Translations under genes and position numbers: made by a program
Source: Sideroxydans lithotrophicus
GTDB taxonomy: Bacteria > Pseudomonadota > Gammaproteobacteria > Burkholderiales > Gallionellaceae
Direction: 5' to 3'
Length of the DNA: 64,000 nt
NCBI GenBank assembly: GCA_020723185.1
Contig: DYJI01000009.1
Location: forward strand, 62,001-126,000
The notes under the pieces: model-generated
What the model was told of the DNA's origin: nothing
The model's input: only the letters and a program-made list of their open reading frames with translations
The model's database searches: none
In this document: piece after piece, positions 18,773-38,169 of the stretch
Layout of the letters: every line of letters starts with the position of its first letter
Numbering within the stretch: position 1 is the first letter of the stretch

Positions 18773-19246
18773 ATGAAGCAGGAGATTTCGGTGTTGATGG
18801 ATGGCGAGATGTTCGAGGACGAAGCGGATGTACTGCTGGACAAGTTGAAACGCCATCCCGAGACAGACCGTGACTGGGCTACCTATCACCTGATCGGGGA
18901 TGCCCTGCGCCAACCTGATCATGTCAATCGCGACTTCATGGCCGCATTCCACGAGCGCATGCTGGCAGAGCCGACCATCCTCGCCCCGCGTCGACGCCAA
19001 CAGCAGCGCATCAAGCAATACGCGCTGTCGGCAGCCGCTTCGGTAATGGCGTTGGCACTGGTGGCTTGGCTGTCCATGCAGGTCGGACAGGAGCCGGCTC
19101 CGCAGATGGCCAGTGTGCAACAGCAGAACATGGTGCGCCCGGTGGCATTCCATGCAAGCGATTATCTGATGGCCCATCAGGAGTTCTCCCCCAGTGCGGA
19201 TGTGCAGGGCGCGGCGACCTACATCCATTCGGTGGCAGCAAAATAG
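18773..19246 (+). CDS. rseA: Sigma-E anti-sigma factor RseA
   Basis: MKQEISVLMDGEMFEDEADVLLDKLKRHPETDRDWATYHLIGDALR; single TM; directly after rpoE. Confidence 0.92.
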   Translation: MKQEISVLMDGEMFEDEADVLLDKLKRHPETDRDWATYHLIGDALRQPDHVNRDFMAAFHERMLAEPTILAPRRRQQQRIKQYALSAAASVMALALVAWLSMQVGQEPAPQMASVQQQNMVRPVAFHASDYLMAHQEFSPSADVQGAATYIHSVAAK

Positions 19247-19251
19247 TGCGT

Positions 19252-20241
19252 ATGCGGATAGCCAGGGCCGGGATGCTGCTCGCATTGCTGCCGTTGTGTG
19301 CGGCGACGGTGCAGGCCGATCCTTTGCTGGACGATGCCGATTGGTTGCGCACCATGGCCTTTGCGGCGCACGAGACCAATTACAGCGGTGTGTTCGTCTA
19401 TCAGGCAGGAGGCCGGGTCGAGACCTCCCGTATCACACATGTGGTCGACGAGCACGGCGAGCATGAGCGCCTGCAGGGGCTGGACGGGCAGCGACGCGAA
19501 GTGATACGCAATAACGATCAGGTCTGGCTGCAGCTGGGCGACAAGAAAGTGCACTTCGAACAGCAGCGTCCTCGCCGCGCCTTCCCGGCGCTCCTTCCCG
19601 AGCAGATACAGAGTCTCAAAGAGAATTACATCATCAGCCAGCAGGAAGAGGACCGTGTGGCTGACCACCATGCCCACACATTGCTGCTGCAGCCCAAGGA
19701 CACGTTGCGCTATACGCGCAAGATGTGGGCGCACAGCGAATCCGGCCTGCTGCTGAAGGCGGTGGTCCTGGATGAGCGCGGCAAGGTGATCGAACAATAC
19801 GCTTTCTCTCAATTGCAGATCGGCGGCGACATCGATCGCAAATGGGCTGTGCCCGATGAAAAGGTTGCGGAGAAGATGGCGCGGCGCAAGCATCTCTCGC
19901 CGCTGCCAAACCACAATCTGGCGAATGTAGCCAGCGGTTGGCAGGTGGATGGCATCCCTCCCGGGTTCAAGAAGATCCTCGAGATGAGTCGCAACATGCG
20001 CGACAAGAAGTTCCCGGTCGTGCATATCGTCTATTCCGACGGACTGGCTGCCTTGTCGGTTTTTGTCGAGCAGGCCACCGATGCCGCAGGGTATCGCGCC
20101 GGCTTGAAAAGCCAGGGGGCGGTACACATCTACAGCAGGCTGATCGGTGACCAGTTGGTGACGGTGGTGGGCGAGCTCCCGCCGCGTGCGGTGATACAGG
20201 TCGCTGATTCGGTACGTTACGCGGGCAAGCAAGATGAATGA
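19252..20241 (+). CDS. rseB: Sigma-E regulatory protein RseB (MucB)
   Basis: Signal peptide; ADWLRTMAFAAHETNYSGVFVYQAGGRVETSRITHVVD; ends with the MucB/RseB C-terminal domain. Confidence 0.93.
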   Translation: MRIARAGMLLALLPLCAATVQADPLLDDADWLRTMAFAAHETNYSGVFVYQAGGRVETSRITHVVDEHGEHERLQGLDGQRREVIRNNDQVWLQLGDKKVHFEQQRPRRAFPALLPEQIQSLKENYIISQQEEDRVADHHAHTLLLQPKDTLRYTRKMWAHSESGLLLKAVVLDERGKVIEQYAFSQLQIGGDIDRKWAVPDEKVAEKMARRKHLSPLPNHNLANVASGWQVDGIPPGFKKILEMSRNMRDKKFPVVHIVYSDGLAALSVFVEQATDAAGYRAGLKSQGAVHIYSRLIGDQLVTVVGELPPRAVIQVADSVRYAGKQDE

Positions 20242-20674
20242 GATGCGAGCCATCGTGCTGAGCCTGCATGGCTCGGAGGCGGAGATCGCGCCGGTAGGCG
20301 GCAACGGTTGCGGCCATTGCGCGAGCGGCAATGGTTGCGGCAGCGGCAAGCTGTCCCAACTGTTCTGCAGCAGCAAACCGCGCAGTTTCAAGGTAGGCAA
20401 TGCCGTCAACGCCCAAGTGGGCGATGAAGTGAACGTAGGCCTGCCCGATGGTGTTTTGTTACGCAATTCGATACTCATGTACGTGTTGCCGCTGATGTGC
20501 ATGTTGGGGGCGGCATTGCTGGCTTCCGGCATCTTCGCCGGGGCGCGGGATGGTGCTGCATTGCTGGGTGCCGCTGCGGGATTGGTGGCCGGTTTTCTCG
20601 TAGTGCGGCAGTTGACGAAACGGTCGGGGATGCAGGCTGTGGTGCGCTCGGTTGTGAATGCGGCCGGTTCCTGA
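20234..20674 (+). CDS. rseC: RseC/MucC family protein
   Basis: Cys-rich GCGHCASGNGCG motif, two TM helices; overlaps the rseB end. Confidence 0.85.
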   Translation: MNEMRAIVLSLHGSEAEIAPVGGNGCGHCASGNGCGSGKLSQLFCSSKPRSFKVGNAVNAQVGDEVNVGLPDGVLLRNSILMYVLPLMCMLGAALLASGIFAGARDGAALLGAAAGLVAGFLVVRQLTKRSGMQAVVRSVVNAAGS

Positions 20675-20696
20675 ACGGATTCAACAGGAGGTTTGG

Positions 20697-22088
20697 ATGT
20701 TCGAACGTTCTATTGCGCTTTTGCTCGGGTTGTTGTTGGTCGGCAACGTGTCGGCCAAGGATCTCCCTGACTTCACCGAGCTGGTCGAGAAACAGGGGGC
20801 TGCGGTGGTGAATGTAAGCACCAGCCAGACCCTTTCTGCGCAGCAGATGCTGCCAGGTTTGCCCAATTTGCCGGAGAACGACCCGTTCTACGAATTCTTC
20901 AAACGCTTTGCACCGCAGGTGCCGCGCCAGCAGGAATCGCAATCGTTAGGCTCCGGCTTCATCATCAGTGCGGATGGTTACATCCTGACCAATGCGCATG
21001 TGGTGGATCGCGCCGACAAGATCACGGTGCGACTGAGCGACAAACGCGAATTCAAGGCGCGCGTGGTCGGGGCCGACAAGCGCACCGATGTGGCCTTGCT
21101 CAAGATCGAAGCCGGCGGCCTGCCCACGGTGGCGCTGGGCAAACCGGACCAACTCAAGGTCGGCGAGTGGGTCTTGGCGATCGGTTCGCCGTTCGGTTTC
21201 GACAGCAGCGTGACGGCCGGTATCGTCAGCGCCAAGGGCCGTTCCCTGCCGCAGGAGAACTTCGTGCCGTTCATCCAGACCGATGTTGCGATCAATCCCG
21301 GCAACTCGGGCGGACCGCTGTTCAACATGAAGGGTGAAGTGGTCGGCATCAATTCACAGATATACAGCCGTTCCGGCGGTTATATGGGATTGTCCTTCTC
21401 CATCCCCATCGATGTGGCGATGGATGTGGTCAAGCAATTGCGCGCCACGGGCAAGGTCACGCGCGGCCGTATCGGCGTCACCATCCAGGAAGTGACGCGT
21501 GAACTGGCCGAATCCTTCGGTTTGAAGAAAGCCGCCGGGGCGCTGATCTCCGGGGTGGAGCGCGGCGGCCCGGCGGACAAGGCCGGCGTGCGTGCGAGCG
21601 ATGTGATCCTCAAGTTCGACGGCAAGCTGGTGGAAAGTTCTTCCGATCTGCCGCGCATCGTGGCGGCGACCAAGCCGGACAGCAAGGTGCCGGTGTTGAT
21701 CTGGCGCAAGGGCAATACACTGGAAGTCTCCCTGGTCGTGGGCGAGATCCAGGATCCGAACGAGAAGGTGGCGGCGCAGATCGACCCGGCAGATGCGCAG
21801 ACCCAGAGCGTGCTGCGTCTGGGATTGAGCGTGATCGAACTGACCGACGAGCAAAAGGCGGAATTGCAGGTCGACGGCGGTCTGCTGGTGGTCGATGCCA
21901 AAGGCGCAGCGGCACGCATCGAGATACAACGCGGCGACGTCATCCTTGCCATCGGCAACATCGAGATCCGCACCGTGGCTCAATTCAACGAGATCCTCAA
22001 GCAAGTACCGCCGGGACGCAGCATCGCTCTGCTGGTGCGCCGCAACGACGGGACGGTCTACATTCCGGTCCGGCTGGACGAAAAATAA
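20697..22088 (+). CDS. Periplasmic serine protease, Do/DegQ/MucD family
   Basis: Signal peptide, [39 protein letters not shown], two PDZ regions. Confidence 0.94.
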   Translation: MFERSIALLLGLLLVGNVSAKDLPDFTELVEKQGAAVVNVSTSQTLSAQQMLPGLPNLPENDPFYEFFKRFAPQVPRQQESQSLGSGFIISADGYILTNAHVVDRADKITVRLSDKREFKARVVGADKRTDVALLKIEAGGLPTVALGKPDQLKVGEWVLAIGSPFGFDSSVTAGIVSAKGRSLPQENFVPFIQTDVAINPGNSGGPLFNMKGEVVGINSQIYSRSGGYMGLSFSIPIDVAMDVVKQLRATGKVTRGRIGVTIQEVTRELAESFGLKKAAGALISGVERGGPADKAGVRASDVILKFDGKLVESSSDLPRIVAATKPDSKVPVLIWRKGNTLEVSLVVGEIQDPNEKVAAQIDPADAQTQSVLRLGLSVIELTDEQKAELQVDGGLLVVDAKGAAARIEIQRGDVILAIGNIEIRTVAQFNEILKQVPPGRSIALLVRRNDGTVYIPVRLDEK

Positions 22089-22176
22089 GCTGCCTTCCGG
22101 CAGTGCCCGTCAAAATCGGCTAGAATGCGCGCCCTGCGCAACTGCCGAATTTGACGGGATTTTTATTTCAAACCTC

Positions 22177-23970
<1,794 letters not shown>

Positions 23971-23984
23971 GAGGCAGGCAAGAT

Positions 23985-24788
23985 ATGACTTTTTCACTCA
24001 TCATGTTCGTGCTGCTGGTGGTGACCGGAGCCATCTGGTTGCTGGACAAGCACACGCTGCGCAAGCAGCGCAAGGAAGGCGAGAAAGAGCCGTGGTGGGT
24101 GGAGTATTCCATCAGTTTCTTCCCGGTCATCCTGGCGGTTTTCATGCTGCGCTCCTTCGTGATCGAACCGTTCAAGATCCCCTCCGGTTCGATGATCCCG
24201 ACCCTGCATGTGGGCGATTTCATCGTGGTCAACCGCTACACCTACGGACTGCGCCTGCCGGTCCTGAACAAGAAGATCATCGATATCAACCAGCCGCAGC
24301 GCGGCGATGTGATGGTGTTCCATTTCCCGAACGACCCCTCGGTCGATTACATCAAGCGTGTGATCGGCCTGCCGGGCGACGAGATCGTCTACCGTGACAA
24401 GCGATTGTGGGTGAACGGCGAGCTGCAGGCGCTCACCGCCGATGGCGACTACAACTATGTCGAAAGCGGCCTGCGCTTCGTCCATACCGAGCGCTACTTG
24501 GAGAAACTCGGCGAAAGCGAACATGCCATGCTGGTTACTCCGGGGATGGATCAGATCCACCTGGGCAAGGTGGATGACTTTCCCCTGCGCGAGCAGTGCA
24601 GTTATAGTGAGCGGGAGATGCGCTGTGTCGTCCCGGCCGGCCATTACTTCATGATGGGCGATAACCGCGACAACAGCCGCGACAGTCGCTACTGGGGGTT
24701 CGTACCGGATGAGATGGTCGTGGGCAAGGCATTCCTCATCTGGATGAATTTCGGCGAACTGGATCGTATCGGTCTGCCGGTCAAGTGA
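23985..24788 (+). CDS. lepB: Signal peptidase I
   Basis: IPSGSMIPTLHVGDFIVVNRYTYGLRLP, KRVIGLPGDEI, FMMGDNRDNSRDSRYWGFV. Confidence 0.96.
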   Translation: MTFSLIMFVLLVVTGAIWLLDKHTLRKQRKEGEKEPWWVEYSISFFPVILAVFMLRSFVIEPFKIPSGSMIPTLHVGDFIVVNRYTYGLRLPVLNKKIIDINQPQRGDVMVFHFPNDPSVDYIKRVIGLPGDEIVYRDKRLWVNGELQALTADGDYNYVESGLRFVHTERYLEKLGESEHAMLVTPGMDQIHLGKVDDFPLREQCSYSEREMRCVVPAGHYFMMGDNRDNSRDSRYWGFVPDEMVVGKAFLIWMNFGELDRIGLPVK

Positions 24789-25180
24789 GCGTTTACGGAA
24801 AGGAGCGGAACTTGTACGGATTGAGCAGTCGTCAGCGCGGCCTGAGTTTCTCCGGTTTCATCATGGGGGCATTCGCCCTGATCTTTGTGGCACTGCTGGG
24901 GTTGAAGCTGATCCCCCCTTACCTGCACAGCGCACAGATCAGCCAGATGTTCCGCGAGATCGCGGCCGATCCGGCGATGCGTTCGGCCAGTATCCCGGAG
25001 ATCGAGATGTCCTACCGCAAGCGCGCGAGCATCAACGATATCCAGGACCTGAAAGTCGAGGATGTCGTCATCGTGCGCGAAGAGGGGGGGGCTTTGACCC
25101 TGAGCGCGGAATACGAAGTTCGCATCAAGCTGGTCGGCAACATCACCCTGCTGCTCGAATTCAAACCCACCAGTTCATGA
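24785..25180 (+). CDS. DUF4845 domain protein
   Basis: RQRGLSFSGFIMGAFALIFVALLGLKLIPPYL; positioned between lepB and rnc as in other betaproteobacteria. Confidence 0.82.
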   Translation: MSVYGKERNLYGLSSRQRGLSFSGFIMGAFALIFVALLGLKLIPPYLHSAQISQMFREIAADPAMRSASIPEIEMSYRKRASINDIQDLKVEDVVIVREEGGALTLSAEYEVRIKLVGNITLLLEFKPTSS

Positions 25181-25187
25181 CCGGCCG

Positions 25188-25862
25188 ATGAAGCACGCGG
25201 CACTGTGCCGACAGATCGGCTATAGCTTCGCGCAACCGCAGTTGTTGCAGCGTGCCTTGACGCACCGCAGCCACAGCGCGGATCACAACGAGCGGCTGGA
25301 GTTCCTCGGCGACAGCGTGCTCAACTGCACTATCGCCAAACACCTGTTCGAGAATTTCCCGGACCTGCCCGAGGGTGATCTGCACCGTCTGCGCTCCAGT
25401 CTGGTCAATCAGCAGACTTTGGCTATCCTGGCGCAGCAACTCCATCTGGGGCAGCATCTGTTGCTGAGCGAGGGCGAGATCAAGAGCGGAGGTGCCGGGC
25501 GCCCGTCGATACTGGCGGATGCGCTGGAGGCGCTGTTCGGCGCGGTGTGGCTGGATGCGGATTTTGCTACTGCGCAACAAGTGATACTCGGTCTGTACAT
25601 CCCCTTCATCGCCAACATCGACCTGCGCGCGGTGGGCAAGGATGCCAAGACACAGTTGCAGGAGCTGTTGCAGGCGCGCAAGCTGCCCTTGCCGACATAC
25701 ACCATCGTCGAGACCAGCGGCAAAGGGCAGGCACAGATATTCACGGTGGCCTGCGAAGTCCCGAAACTGGAGATCACTACGCGCGGGGCCGGCAGCAGCC
25801 GCCGCATCGCCGAACAGATCGCCGCTGAGCGCGCCCATCAACTCATCCAGAACCTGAAATGA
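25188..25862 (+). CDS. rnc: Ribonuclease III
   Basis: [22 protein letters not shown] signature; C-terminal dsRBD. Confidence 0.96.
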   Translation: MKHAALCRQIGYSFAQPQLLQRALTHRSHSADHNERLEFLGDSVLNCTIAKHLFENFPDLPEGDLHRLRSSLVNQQTLAILAQQLHLGQHLLLSEGEIKSGGAGRPSILADALEALFGAVWLDADFATAQQVILGLYIPFIANIDLRAVGKDAKTQLQELLQARKLPLPTYTIVETSGKGQAQIFTVACEVPKLEITTRGAGSSRRIAEQIAAERAHQLIQNLK

Positions 25863-26752
25863 CCGAAACCGAAAACCAGTACAGCGGCTTCATCGCCATC
25901 GTCGGTCGACCCAACGTGGGCAAATCGACGCTGCTCAATCACCTGATCGGGCAGAAAGTCAGCATCACTTCGCGCAAGGCGCAGACCACCCGTCACCGCA
26001 TCACCGGCATCCTCACCGAAGGCGCGACGCAATACGTGTTCGTCGACACGCCCGGCTTCCAGACGCAGCACACCAACGCGCTCAACCGCAGCATGAACCG
26101 CGTGGTCACCAACAGCCTGCGCGAGGTGCATGTGGTGCTGTTCGTCATCGAGGCGCGACACTTCGACGAGCGCGACCAGCAGGTGCTGGAACTGCTGCCC
26201 AAGGACAGGCCGGTCATCCTGGTCATCAACAAGGCCGACCTGATGAGGGACAAGAACGAACTGTTGCCCTTCATCGAGAAGGTCGCGGCCCTGCGCCAGT
26301 TCGATGCCATCGTGCCGGTCAGCGCGCGGCAGGAGAAACAACTCGATACCTTGCTGCAAGCCGTGCGGCCGCATCTGCCGGAAGGCGAGCATCTGTATGC
26401 GGAGGATGACATCACCGACCGCAACGAGCGCTTCCTTGCCGCCGAGATCCTGCGCGAGAAGGTGTTCCGTTTCACCGGCGAGGAATTGCCGTATTCGGTC
26501 AGCGTGGTGATCGAGCAGTTCAAGGAAGAGGGGCGCCTGCGCCGTATCAGCGCCGCCATCCTGGTGGACAAGGATGCGCACAAGGTCATGCTGATCGGAC
26601 ACAAGGGCGAGAAGATCAAGGAGATCGCCACCCAGGCCCGGCTCGACATGGAGAAGCTGTTCGACGGCAAGGTGTTCCTCGAAGTGTTCGTCAAGGTGCG
26701 CAGCGGCTGGGCTGACAGCGCGCACATGCTGAAATCGCTGGGGTATGAGTAA
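25859..26752 (+). CDS. era: GTPase Era
   Basis: [37 protein letters not shown] domain [15 protein letters not shown]. Confidence 0.97.
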   Translation: MTETENQYSGFIAIVGRPNVGKSTLLNHLIGQKVSITSRKAQTTRHRITGILTEGATQYVFVDTPGFQTQHTNALNRSMNRVVTNSLREVHVVLFVIEARHFDERDQQVLELLPKDRPVILVINKADLMRDKNELLPFIEKVAALRQFDAIVPVSARQEKQLDTLLQAVRPHLPEGEHLYAEDDITDRNERFLAAEILREKVFRFTGEELPYSVSVVIEQFKEEGRLRRISAAILVDKDAHKVMLIGHKGEKIKEIATQARLDMEKLFDGKVFLEVFVKVRSGWADSAHMLKSLGYE

Positions 26753-27476
26753 CGCCGCTGCCAGACACCGCATCCAGGACGAACCGTCCTTCGTGCTGCA
26801 TAGCTATCCGTTCCGCGAGACCAGCCTGATCGTCGAGGTGTTCAGCCGCAACCACGGCCGCGTACCGCTGGTGGCGCGCGGGGCGCGGCGCCCGCGTTCT
26901 GCTGTGCGCGGTCTGCTGATGGGATTCCAGCCTCTCGCGCTGAGCTGGTTCGGCAAGCACGAACTGCGCACCCTGCACAGCGCCGAATGGCAGGGCGGGC
27001 AGCCGCAGTTGCAGGGAACGGCCCTGTTGTGTGGTTTCTACCTGAACGAGTTGCTGCTCAACCTGATGGCGCGCGACGATCCGCACGAGAGCCTGTTCGA
27101 CTATTACCAGCAGACACTGCAGCGATTGGCGCAGGAGCAGGACCATGCCTACACCTTGCGCAGTTTCGAGAAACGCATGCTGCAGGAACTGGGCTACGCC
27201 CTGTCGCTGGAAACGGAGGCGGGCAACGGGCAGCCCGTGGTGCCGGAGCGCAGCTACCGCTATATACTGGAGCGCGGCGCAGTGCCCGAGACGGCAGACA
27301 GTTCGCAGGGCATGCCGGTGGCGGGAAAGACGCTGCTGGATATGGCGGCTGACGACTATCGCGACGCGGTGACCGCGCGCCAGAGCAAACAACTGATGCG
27401 CATGCTGCTGGACCATCACCTGGCAGGGAAACCATTACACACTCGTGAACTGATGAGAGATTTACAGAAACTATGA
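26745..27476 (+). CDS. recO: DNA repair protein RecO
   Basis: [33 protein letters not shown]; position after era. Confidence 0.93.
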   Translation: MSNAAARHRIQDEPSFVLHSYPFRETSLIVEVFSRNHGRVPLVARGARRPRSAVRGLLMGFQPLALSWFGKHELRTLHSAEWQGGQPQLQGTALLCGFYLNELLLNLMARDDPHESLFDYYQQTLQRLAQEQDHAYTLRSFEKRMLQELGYALSLETEAGNGQPVVPERSYRYILERGAVPETADSSQGMPVAGKTLLDMAADDYRDAVTARQSKQLMRMLLDHHLAGKPLHTRELMRDLQKL

Positions 27477-28189
27477 TCAAGCTCGGACTTAACATCGACC
27501 ACGTCGCCACCCTGCGCCAGGCGCGCGGTGCGCGTTATCCCAATCTGGTGCGCGCCGCGCTGGTCTGCGAACAAGCAGGCGCAGACGCCATCACCATCCA
27601 CCTGCGCGAAGACCGCCGCCACATCCAGGATGCCGACGTTGACATCCTGCGCGGCATGCTGCAGACGCGCATGAACCTGGAATGCGCGGTCACCGACGAG
27701 ATGATAGACAACGCCGTGCGCGTCAAACCGCACGACATCTGTCTGGTGCCCGAGCGTCGCGAAGAACTCACCACCGAAGGCGGGCTGGACGTGGTCAAGT
27801 ATTTCGAACAGGTCAAGCGCGCGACGCAGCGCTGCACCGACGCAGGCATTCGCGTGTCGCTGTTCATCGACGCCGACGCAAAACAGATCGACGCCGCCGT
27901 GAAGGCCGGCGCGCCGGTGATCGAGATCCATACCGGAAAATATGCCGATGCCGACAGCGTGCCCGCGCGCGCCGCCGAATTGAAGCGCATCCATGATGCC
28001 GTGCAGTACGCGCACGGCCTCGGCCTGCAAGTGAACGCCGGCCACGGCCTGCACTATCACAACGTGCAGGACATCGTCGCCATCCCGCACATCGCCGAAC
28101 TCAACATCGGCCATGCCATCGTGGCCGAAGCCGTGTTCATCGGGCTGGAGCAGGCAGTGAAGAACATGAAGGCGCTACTGCGTAAATGA
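27473..28189 (+). CDS. pdxJ: Pyridoxine 5'-phosphate synthase
   Basis: [51 protein letters not shown]. Confidence 0.97.
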   Translation: MIKLGLNIDHVATLRQARGARYPNLVRAALVCEQAGADAITIHLREDRRHIQDADVDILRGMLQTRMNLECAVTDEMIDNAVRVKPHDICLVPERREELTTEGGLDVVKYFEQVKRATQRCTDAGIRVSLFIDADAKQIDAAVKAGAPVIEIHTGKYADADSVPARAAELKRIHDAVQYAHGLGLQVNAGHGLHYHNVQDIVAIPHIAELNIGHAIVAEAVFIGLEQAVKNMKALLRK

Positions 28190-28569
28190 TCCTCGGCATC
28201 GGCACCGACATCGTCTCCACGGCGCGTATCGCTGAAGCCAGCAAACGCCATGGCGCCGCGTTCGCCGAGCGGCTGCTCACTGCGCCAGAACTGGCGGAGT
28301 ATGCCGAGCAGGCGCATCCAGCCCGTTTCCTGGCGAAACGTTTCGCTGCCAAGGAGGCCTTCGCCAAAGCGACCGGCCAGGGGCTGCGCCATCCGGTGAC
28401 GCTGCACAACATCACGGTCGGTCACGATGAACTCGGCAAGCCGACCCTGCAGTTCGCGCCGGAACTGGAAACATTTTTGAATACACGTGGCGTCACGCGC
28501 CATCATCTGAGTATCAGCGACGAGCATGAGCATGCCGTCGCATTCGTGATCCTTGAGGGAGACTATTGA
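28186..28569 (+). CDS. acpS: Holo-[acyl-carrier-protein] synthase
   Basis: [14 protein letters not shown]...[21 protein letters not shown]. Confidence 0.96.
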   Translation: MILGIGTDIVSTARIAEASKRHGAAFAERLLTAPELAEYAEQAHPARFLAKRFAAKEAFAKATGQGLRHPVTLHNITVGHDELGKPTLQFAPELETFLNTRGVTRHHLSISDEHEHAVAFVILEGDY

Positions 28570-29624
28570 TGGGTATCGGACCGGTGATGCTGGATGTGGC
28601 GGGCAAAACATTGACGCCGGAAGACGAACAGCGTCTGAAGCACCCGCTGGTCGGCGGCGTCATCCTGTTTGCGCGCAACTACGAATCCCCCGCGCAACTG
28701 GCCGCGCTGACCGCCAGCATCCACGCCTTGCGCACGCCGCCACTGCTGATCGCGGTGGACCATGAGGGCGGACGCGTGCAGCGCTTCCGCGAAGGCTTCA
28801 CCCGCATCCCGCCTATGCGCGAACTGGGCAAGCTATGGGACGCGCATCCCAAGCAGGCGCGCCATCTGGCGCAGGAGGTCGGTTTCGTGCTCGCCTCCGA
28901 GTTGCGTGCCCATGGTGTGGACTTCAGTTTCACGCCGGTGCTGGACGTGGATTACGGTGCCAGCACGGTGATCGGCGACCGCGCCTTCCACAGCGAGCCG
29001 CAAGCCATCGCCGAACTGGCGCACAGCCTGTTGCAGGGATTGAAGCGGGGCGGCATGCCGACCGTGGGCAAACATTTCCCTGGGCACGGTTTCGTCACTG
29101 CCGATTCGCATCTGGACATTCCGGTGGACGAGCGCAGCTACACCGATATCGAACTGTGTGACCTCATTCCGTTCCGGCAGATGGTGCATTTCGGCCTGAC
29201 CGCCGTGATGCCCGCCCATGTCATCTATCCCAAGGTGGATGACAAACCCGCCGGCTTCTCGAAGCGCTGGCTGAAGGACATCCTGCGTGGCGAACTGGGC
29301 TTTGAAGGCTGCATCTTCAGCGACGACCTGAGCATGGAAGGCGCGACGGTGGCCGGCGGCATCGTGCAACGCGCCGAAGCGGCGCTGCAAGCCGGTTGCG
29401 ACATGGTGCTGGTATGCAACCGCCCCGATCTGGCCGACGAACTGTTGGCCGGTCTGAAATGGGATCTGCCCGCACCCAGCCGTGCGCGGCTGGCGCAGAT
29501 GCACGGCCACACGCATCCGCGCAGCCATGCGCAGTTGCATGAGGACCCGGAATTCGTGCGCAGCCTGCACGACATCGGAAAGATCGGCATCAGCGAGGGC
29601 GAACTGCCGCTGGTGTCGTTATAA
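28569..29624 (+). CDS. nagZ: Beta-N-acetylhexosaminidase (GH3)
   Basis: [58 protein letters not shown]. Confidence 0.95.
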   Translation: MGIGPVMLDVAGKTLTPEDEQRLKHPLVGGVILFARNYESPAQLAALTASIHALRTPPLLIAVDHEGGRVQRFREGFTRIPPMRELGKLWDAHPKQARHLAQEVGFVLASELRAHGVDFSFTPVLDVDYGASTVIGDRAFHSEPQAIAELAHSLLQGLKRGGMPTVGKHFPGHGFVTADSHLDIPVDERSYTDIELCDLIPFRQMVHFGLTAVMPAHVIYPKVDDKPAGFSKRWLKDILRGELGFEGCIFSDDLSMEGATVAGGIVQRAEAALQAGCDMVLVCNRPDLADELLAGLKWDLPAPSRARLAQMHGHTHPRSHAQLHEDPEFVRSLHDIGKIGISEGELPLVSL

Positions 29625-29663
29625 TCGGCCCGGTCATTCTTCACTGAGAGCATCGGCAGCGAC

Positions 29664-33390
<3,727 letters not shown>

Positions 33391-33391
33391 A

Positions 33392-34138
33392 GTGATAGCG
33401 ATCATCGGCGGTACCGGCTTTGCCCAGTTGTCCAATCTCGTCATCACCCACCGACAGGTGATGCGCACGCCCTACGGAGAACCCTCCGGTCCGATGACCT
33501 TCGGTACCCTGCGTGGCCACGAAGTGATGTTCATCGCGCGTCACGGTTACGGCCACACCATCCCGCCGCATCTGGTGAACTACCGCGCCAACATGTGGGC
33601 GCTGCATGACCAGGGCGCGAACAACGTGGTGGCGATATCGTCGGTGGGCGGCATACGCGCGGACCTCACGCCGGGCACGCTGGTGCTGCCGGACCAGATC
33701 ATCGATTACACCTACGGGCGAGAATCCACCTATTTCGACGGCCACGAGAAGACCGTCGCCCATGTCGATTTCACCTGGCCGTACAGCGAGGCATTACGGC
33801 AGCGCATCCTGAGCGCGGCACAACAGGCGAAAGAACCGCTGCTGAACGGCGGCGTGTATGCCGCCATACAAGGGCCGCGTCTGGAGTCGCTGGCCGAGAT
33901 CAACCGTTATGAAAAGGACGGTGCGGATATGGCCGGCATGACCGGCATGCCGGAAGCGGCACTGGCGCGCGAGCTCGGGGTGAACTACGCCGCCATCGCC
34001 GTGGTGGTGAACGACGCCGCCGGTCGGCGCAGCAGCGAAGGCGGCATCGTGCTCGACCGGATCGGTGAGGTCGCGCAGCCGGCGATGGAGCGTGTGCGCC
34101 GCATCCTCGAATGCGTGGTGGAATGCGATGGCGATTAA
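33392..34138 (+). CDS. S-methyl-5'-thioinosine phosphorylase / MTA phosphorylase family
   Basis: [12 protein letters not shown]..., [60 protein letters not shown]. Confidence 0.88.
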   Translation: MIAIIGGTGFAQLSNLVITHRQVMRTPYGEPSGPMTFGTLRGHEVMFIARHGYGHTIPPHLVNYRANMWALHDQGANNVVAISSVGGIRADLTPGTLVLPDQIIDYTYGRESTYFDGHEKTVAHVDFTWPYSEALRQRILSAAQQAKEPLLNGGVYAAIQGPRLESLAEINRYEKDGADMAGMTGMPEAALARELGVNYAAIAVVVNDAAGRRSSEGGIVLDRIGEVAQPAMERVRRILECVVECDGD

Positions 34139-34661
34139 AGACGTCTTGCGCATGGGCGACGCGCGCCTGTTGCAGCAGGCAGAGCCGGTCAGCGATTTCG
34201 GCAGCGATGCGCTGCAGGCTTTGCTGCAGGACATGCGCGACACCATGCGCGCCCTGAACGGCGTCGGTCTGGCCGCACCGCAGATCGGCGTGCCGCTGCG
34301 TGTGGTGATCTTCGGTGTGGACAGGAACGAACGCTATCCCGACGCGGAGGTGGTGCCGCAGACCGTGCTCATCAACCCCGTCCTGACACCGCTCTCCGAC
34401 GAGATGGAGGAGGGATGGGAAGGCTGCCTCTCCGTGCCCGGCATGCGCGGGCTGGTGCCCCGTTACACCAGGCTGCGCTATCAGGGGCGGGATGAACACG
34501 GCACGCCGATCGACTGCACGGTGCGCGGATTCCACGCGCGCGTGGTGCAACACGAATGCGATCATCTGGACGGCATCCTCTACCCCATGCGCATCCGTGA
34601 CCTGCGCGCTTTCGGTTTCAGCGACGTGTTGTTCCCCGGCCAGGATCTGCAGGACGATTGA
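34128..34661 (+). CDS. def: Peptide deformylase
   Basis: [51 protein letters not shown]. Confidence 0.95.
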   Translation: MAIKDVLRMGDARLLQQAEPVSDFGSDALQALLQDMRDTMRALNGVGLAAPQIGVPLRVVIFGVDRNERYPDAEVVPQTVLINPVLTPLSDEMEEGWEGCLSVPGMRGLVPRYTRLRYQGRDEHGTPIDCTVRGFHARVVQHECDHLDGILYPMRIRDLRAFGFSDVLFPGQDLQDD

Positions 34662-34747
34662 ACCGTCGCTGTCGGTCGGCACGGAACTTTACTCCCGCGA
34701 CCATGCTCTGATGCGTCGCATCGTCATCCCCCTATCAGGAGAAAGAA

Positions 34748-35209
34748 TTGAAACGATACGCCCTCATGTTCTGCCTGCTGGCAGCCGTGCAGCACACCCA
34801 AGCCGACGACCTCAAAGTGCCGAAGAATGCCTTGTGGGAGAAGGAGTGCGGTGCCTGTCATGTCGCATTCCCGCCGCAGCTGCTGACCGCCGACAACTGG
34901 CAAGCGATGATGGACGGTCTGGCGCGTCATTTCGGGTCGAACGCGGAGCTCGAAGCCAGAGAGCGTAAAGCCATCACCGACTTCCTGGTGGCCAACGCCG
35001 GGACTCTGGCGCGCCATCGCTCTGCCAGCCTGCGCATCACCGAGACGGTGTGGTTCAAACGCGAACACCGCAGCATCTCCCCCAAGGAATGGGTGCATCC
35101 CGATGTGAAGACGCCATCCAACTGCAAGGCCTGCCACAACGTGGTCGGCCACACCAGCTGGGCCGAGCGTGACCTGCGCCGCACGGGCGGTCGTTCCGAG
35201 CAAGATTGA
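34748..35209 (+). CDS. Diheme cytochrome c (DHC family), signal peptide
   Basis: Leader MKRYALMFCLLAAVQHTQA; two CXXCH motifs (CGACH, CKACH); LLTADNWQAMMDGLARHFGSNAEL. Confidence 0.88.
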   Translation: MKRYALMFCLLAAVQHTQADDLKVPKNALWEKECGACHVAFPPQLLTADNWQAMMDGLARHFGSNAELEARERKAITDFLVANAGTLARHRSASLRITETVWFKREHRSISPKEWVHPDVKTPSNCKACHNVVGHTSWAERDLRRTGGRSEQD

Positions 35210-35240
35210 GACGGGGCAGGACGGTGAGTGATCCGTCCGA

Positions 35241-35291
35241 ACACCGGAAAGAGTGAAGCCCGCGAGTGCGGGCTTCTTGTTTTCCGGTGTC
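35241..35291. terminator. Nested terminator structure between convergent diheme cytochrome and acnA genes
   Basis: Inner hairpin gaagcccgc-gagt-gcgggcttc + ttgtttt, inside an outer perfect inverted repeat acaccggaaa / tttccggtgt. Confidence 0.85.
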
Positions 35292-35304
35292 GTGAACCGA
35301 GCGC

Positions 35305-37998
<2,694 letters not shown>

Positions 37999-38169
37999 GG
38001 CGTAAGACTCCGGGATGGCGTGAAAACGAGGACGCGATTATAGCCCCAAGCGGCAAGGGGCGGCGAGCGGCCCAGTGTGCGGACTTCCGTCCGAGCGTGC
38101 CCATGCGAGTCAGCGTCGCCGTCTTCGCGTATCATCGCGCGGTCCATCCAATAACTGAGAGTCGGTAGC

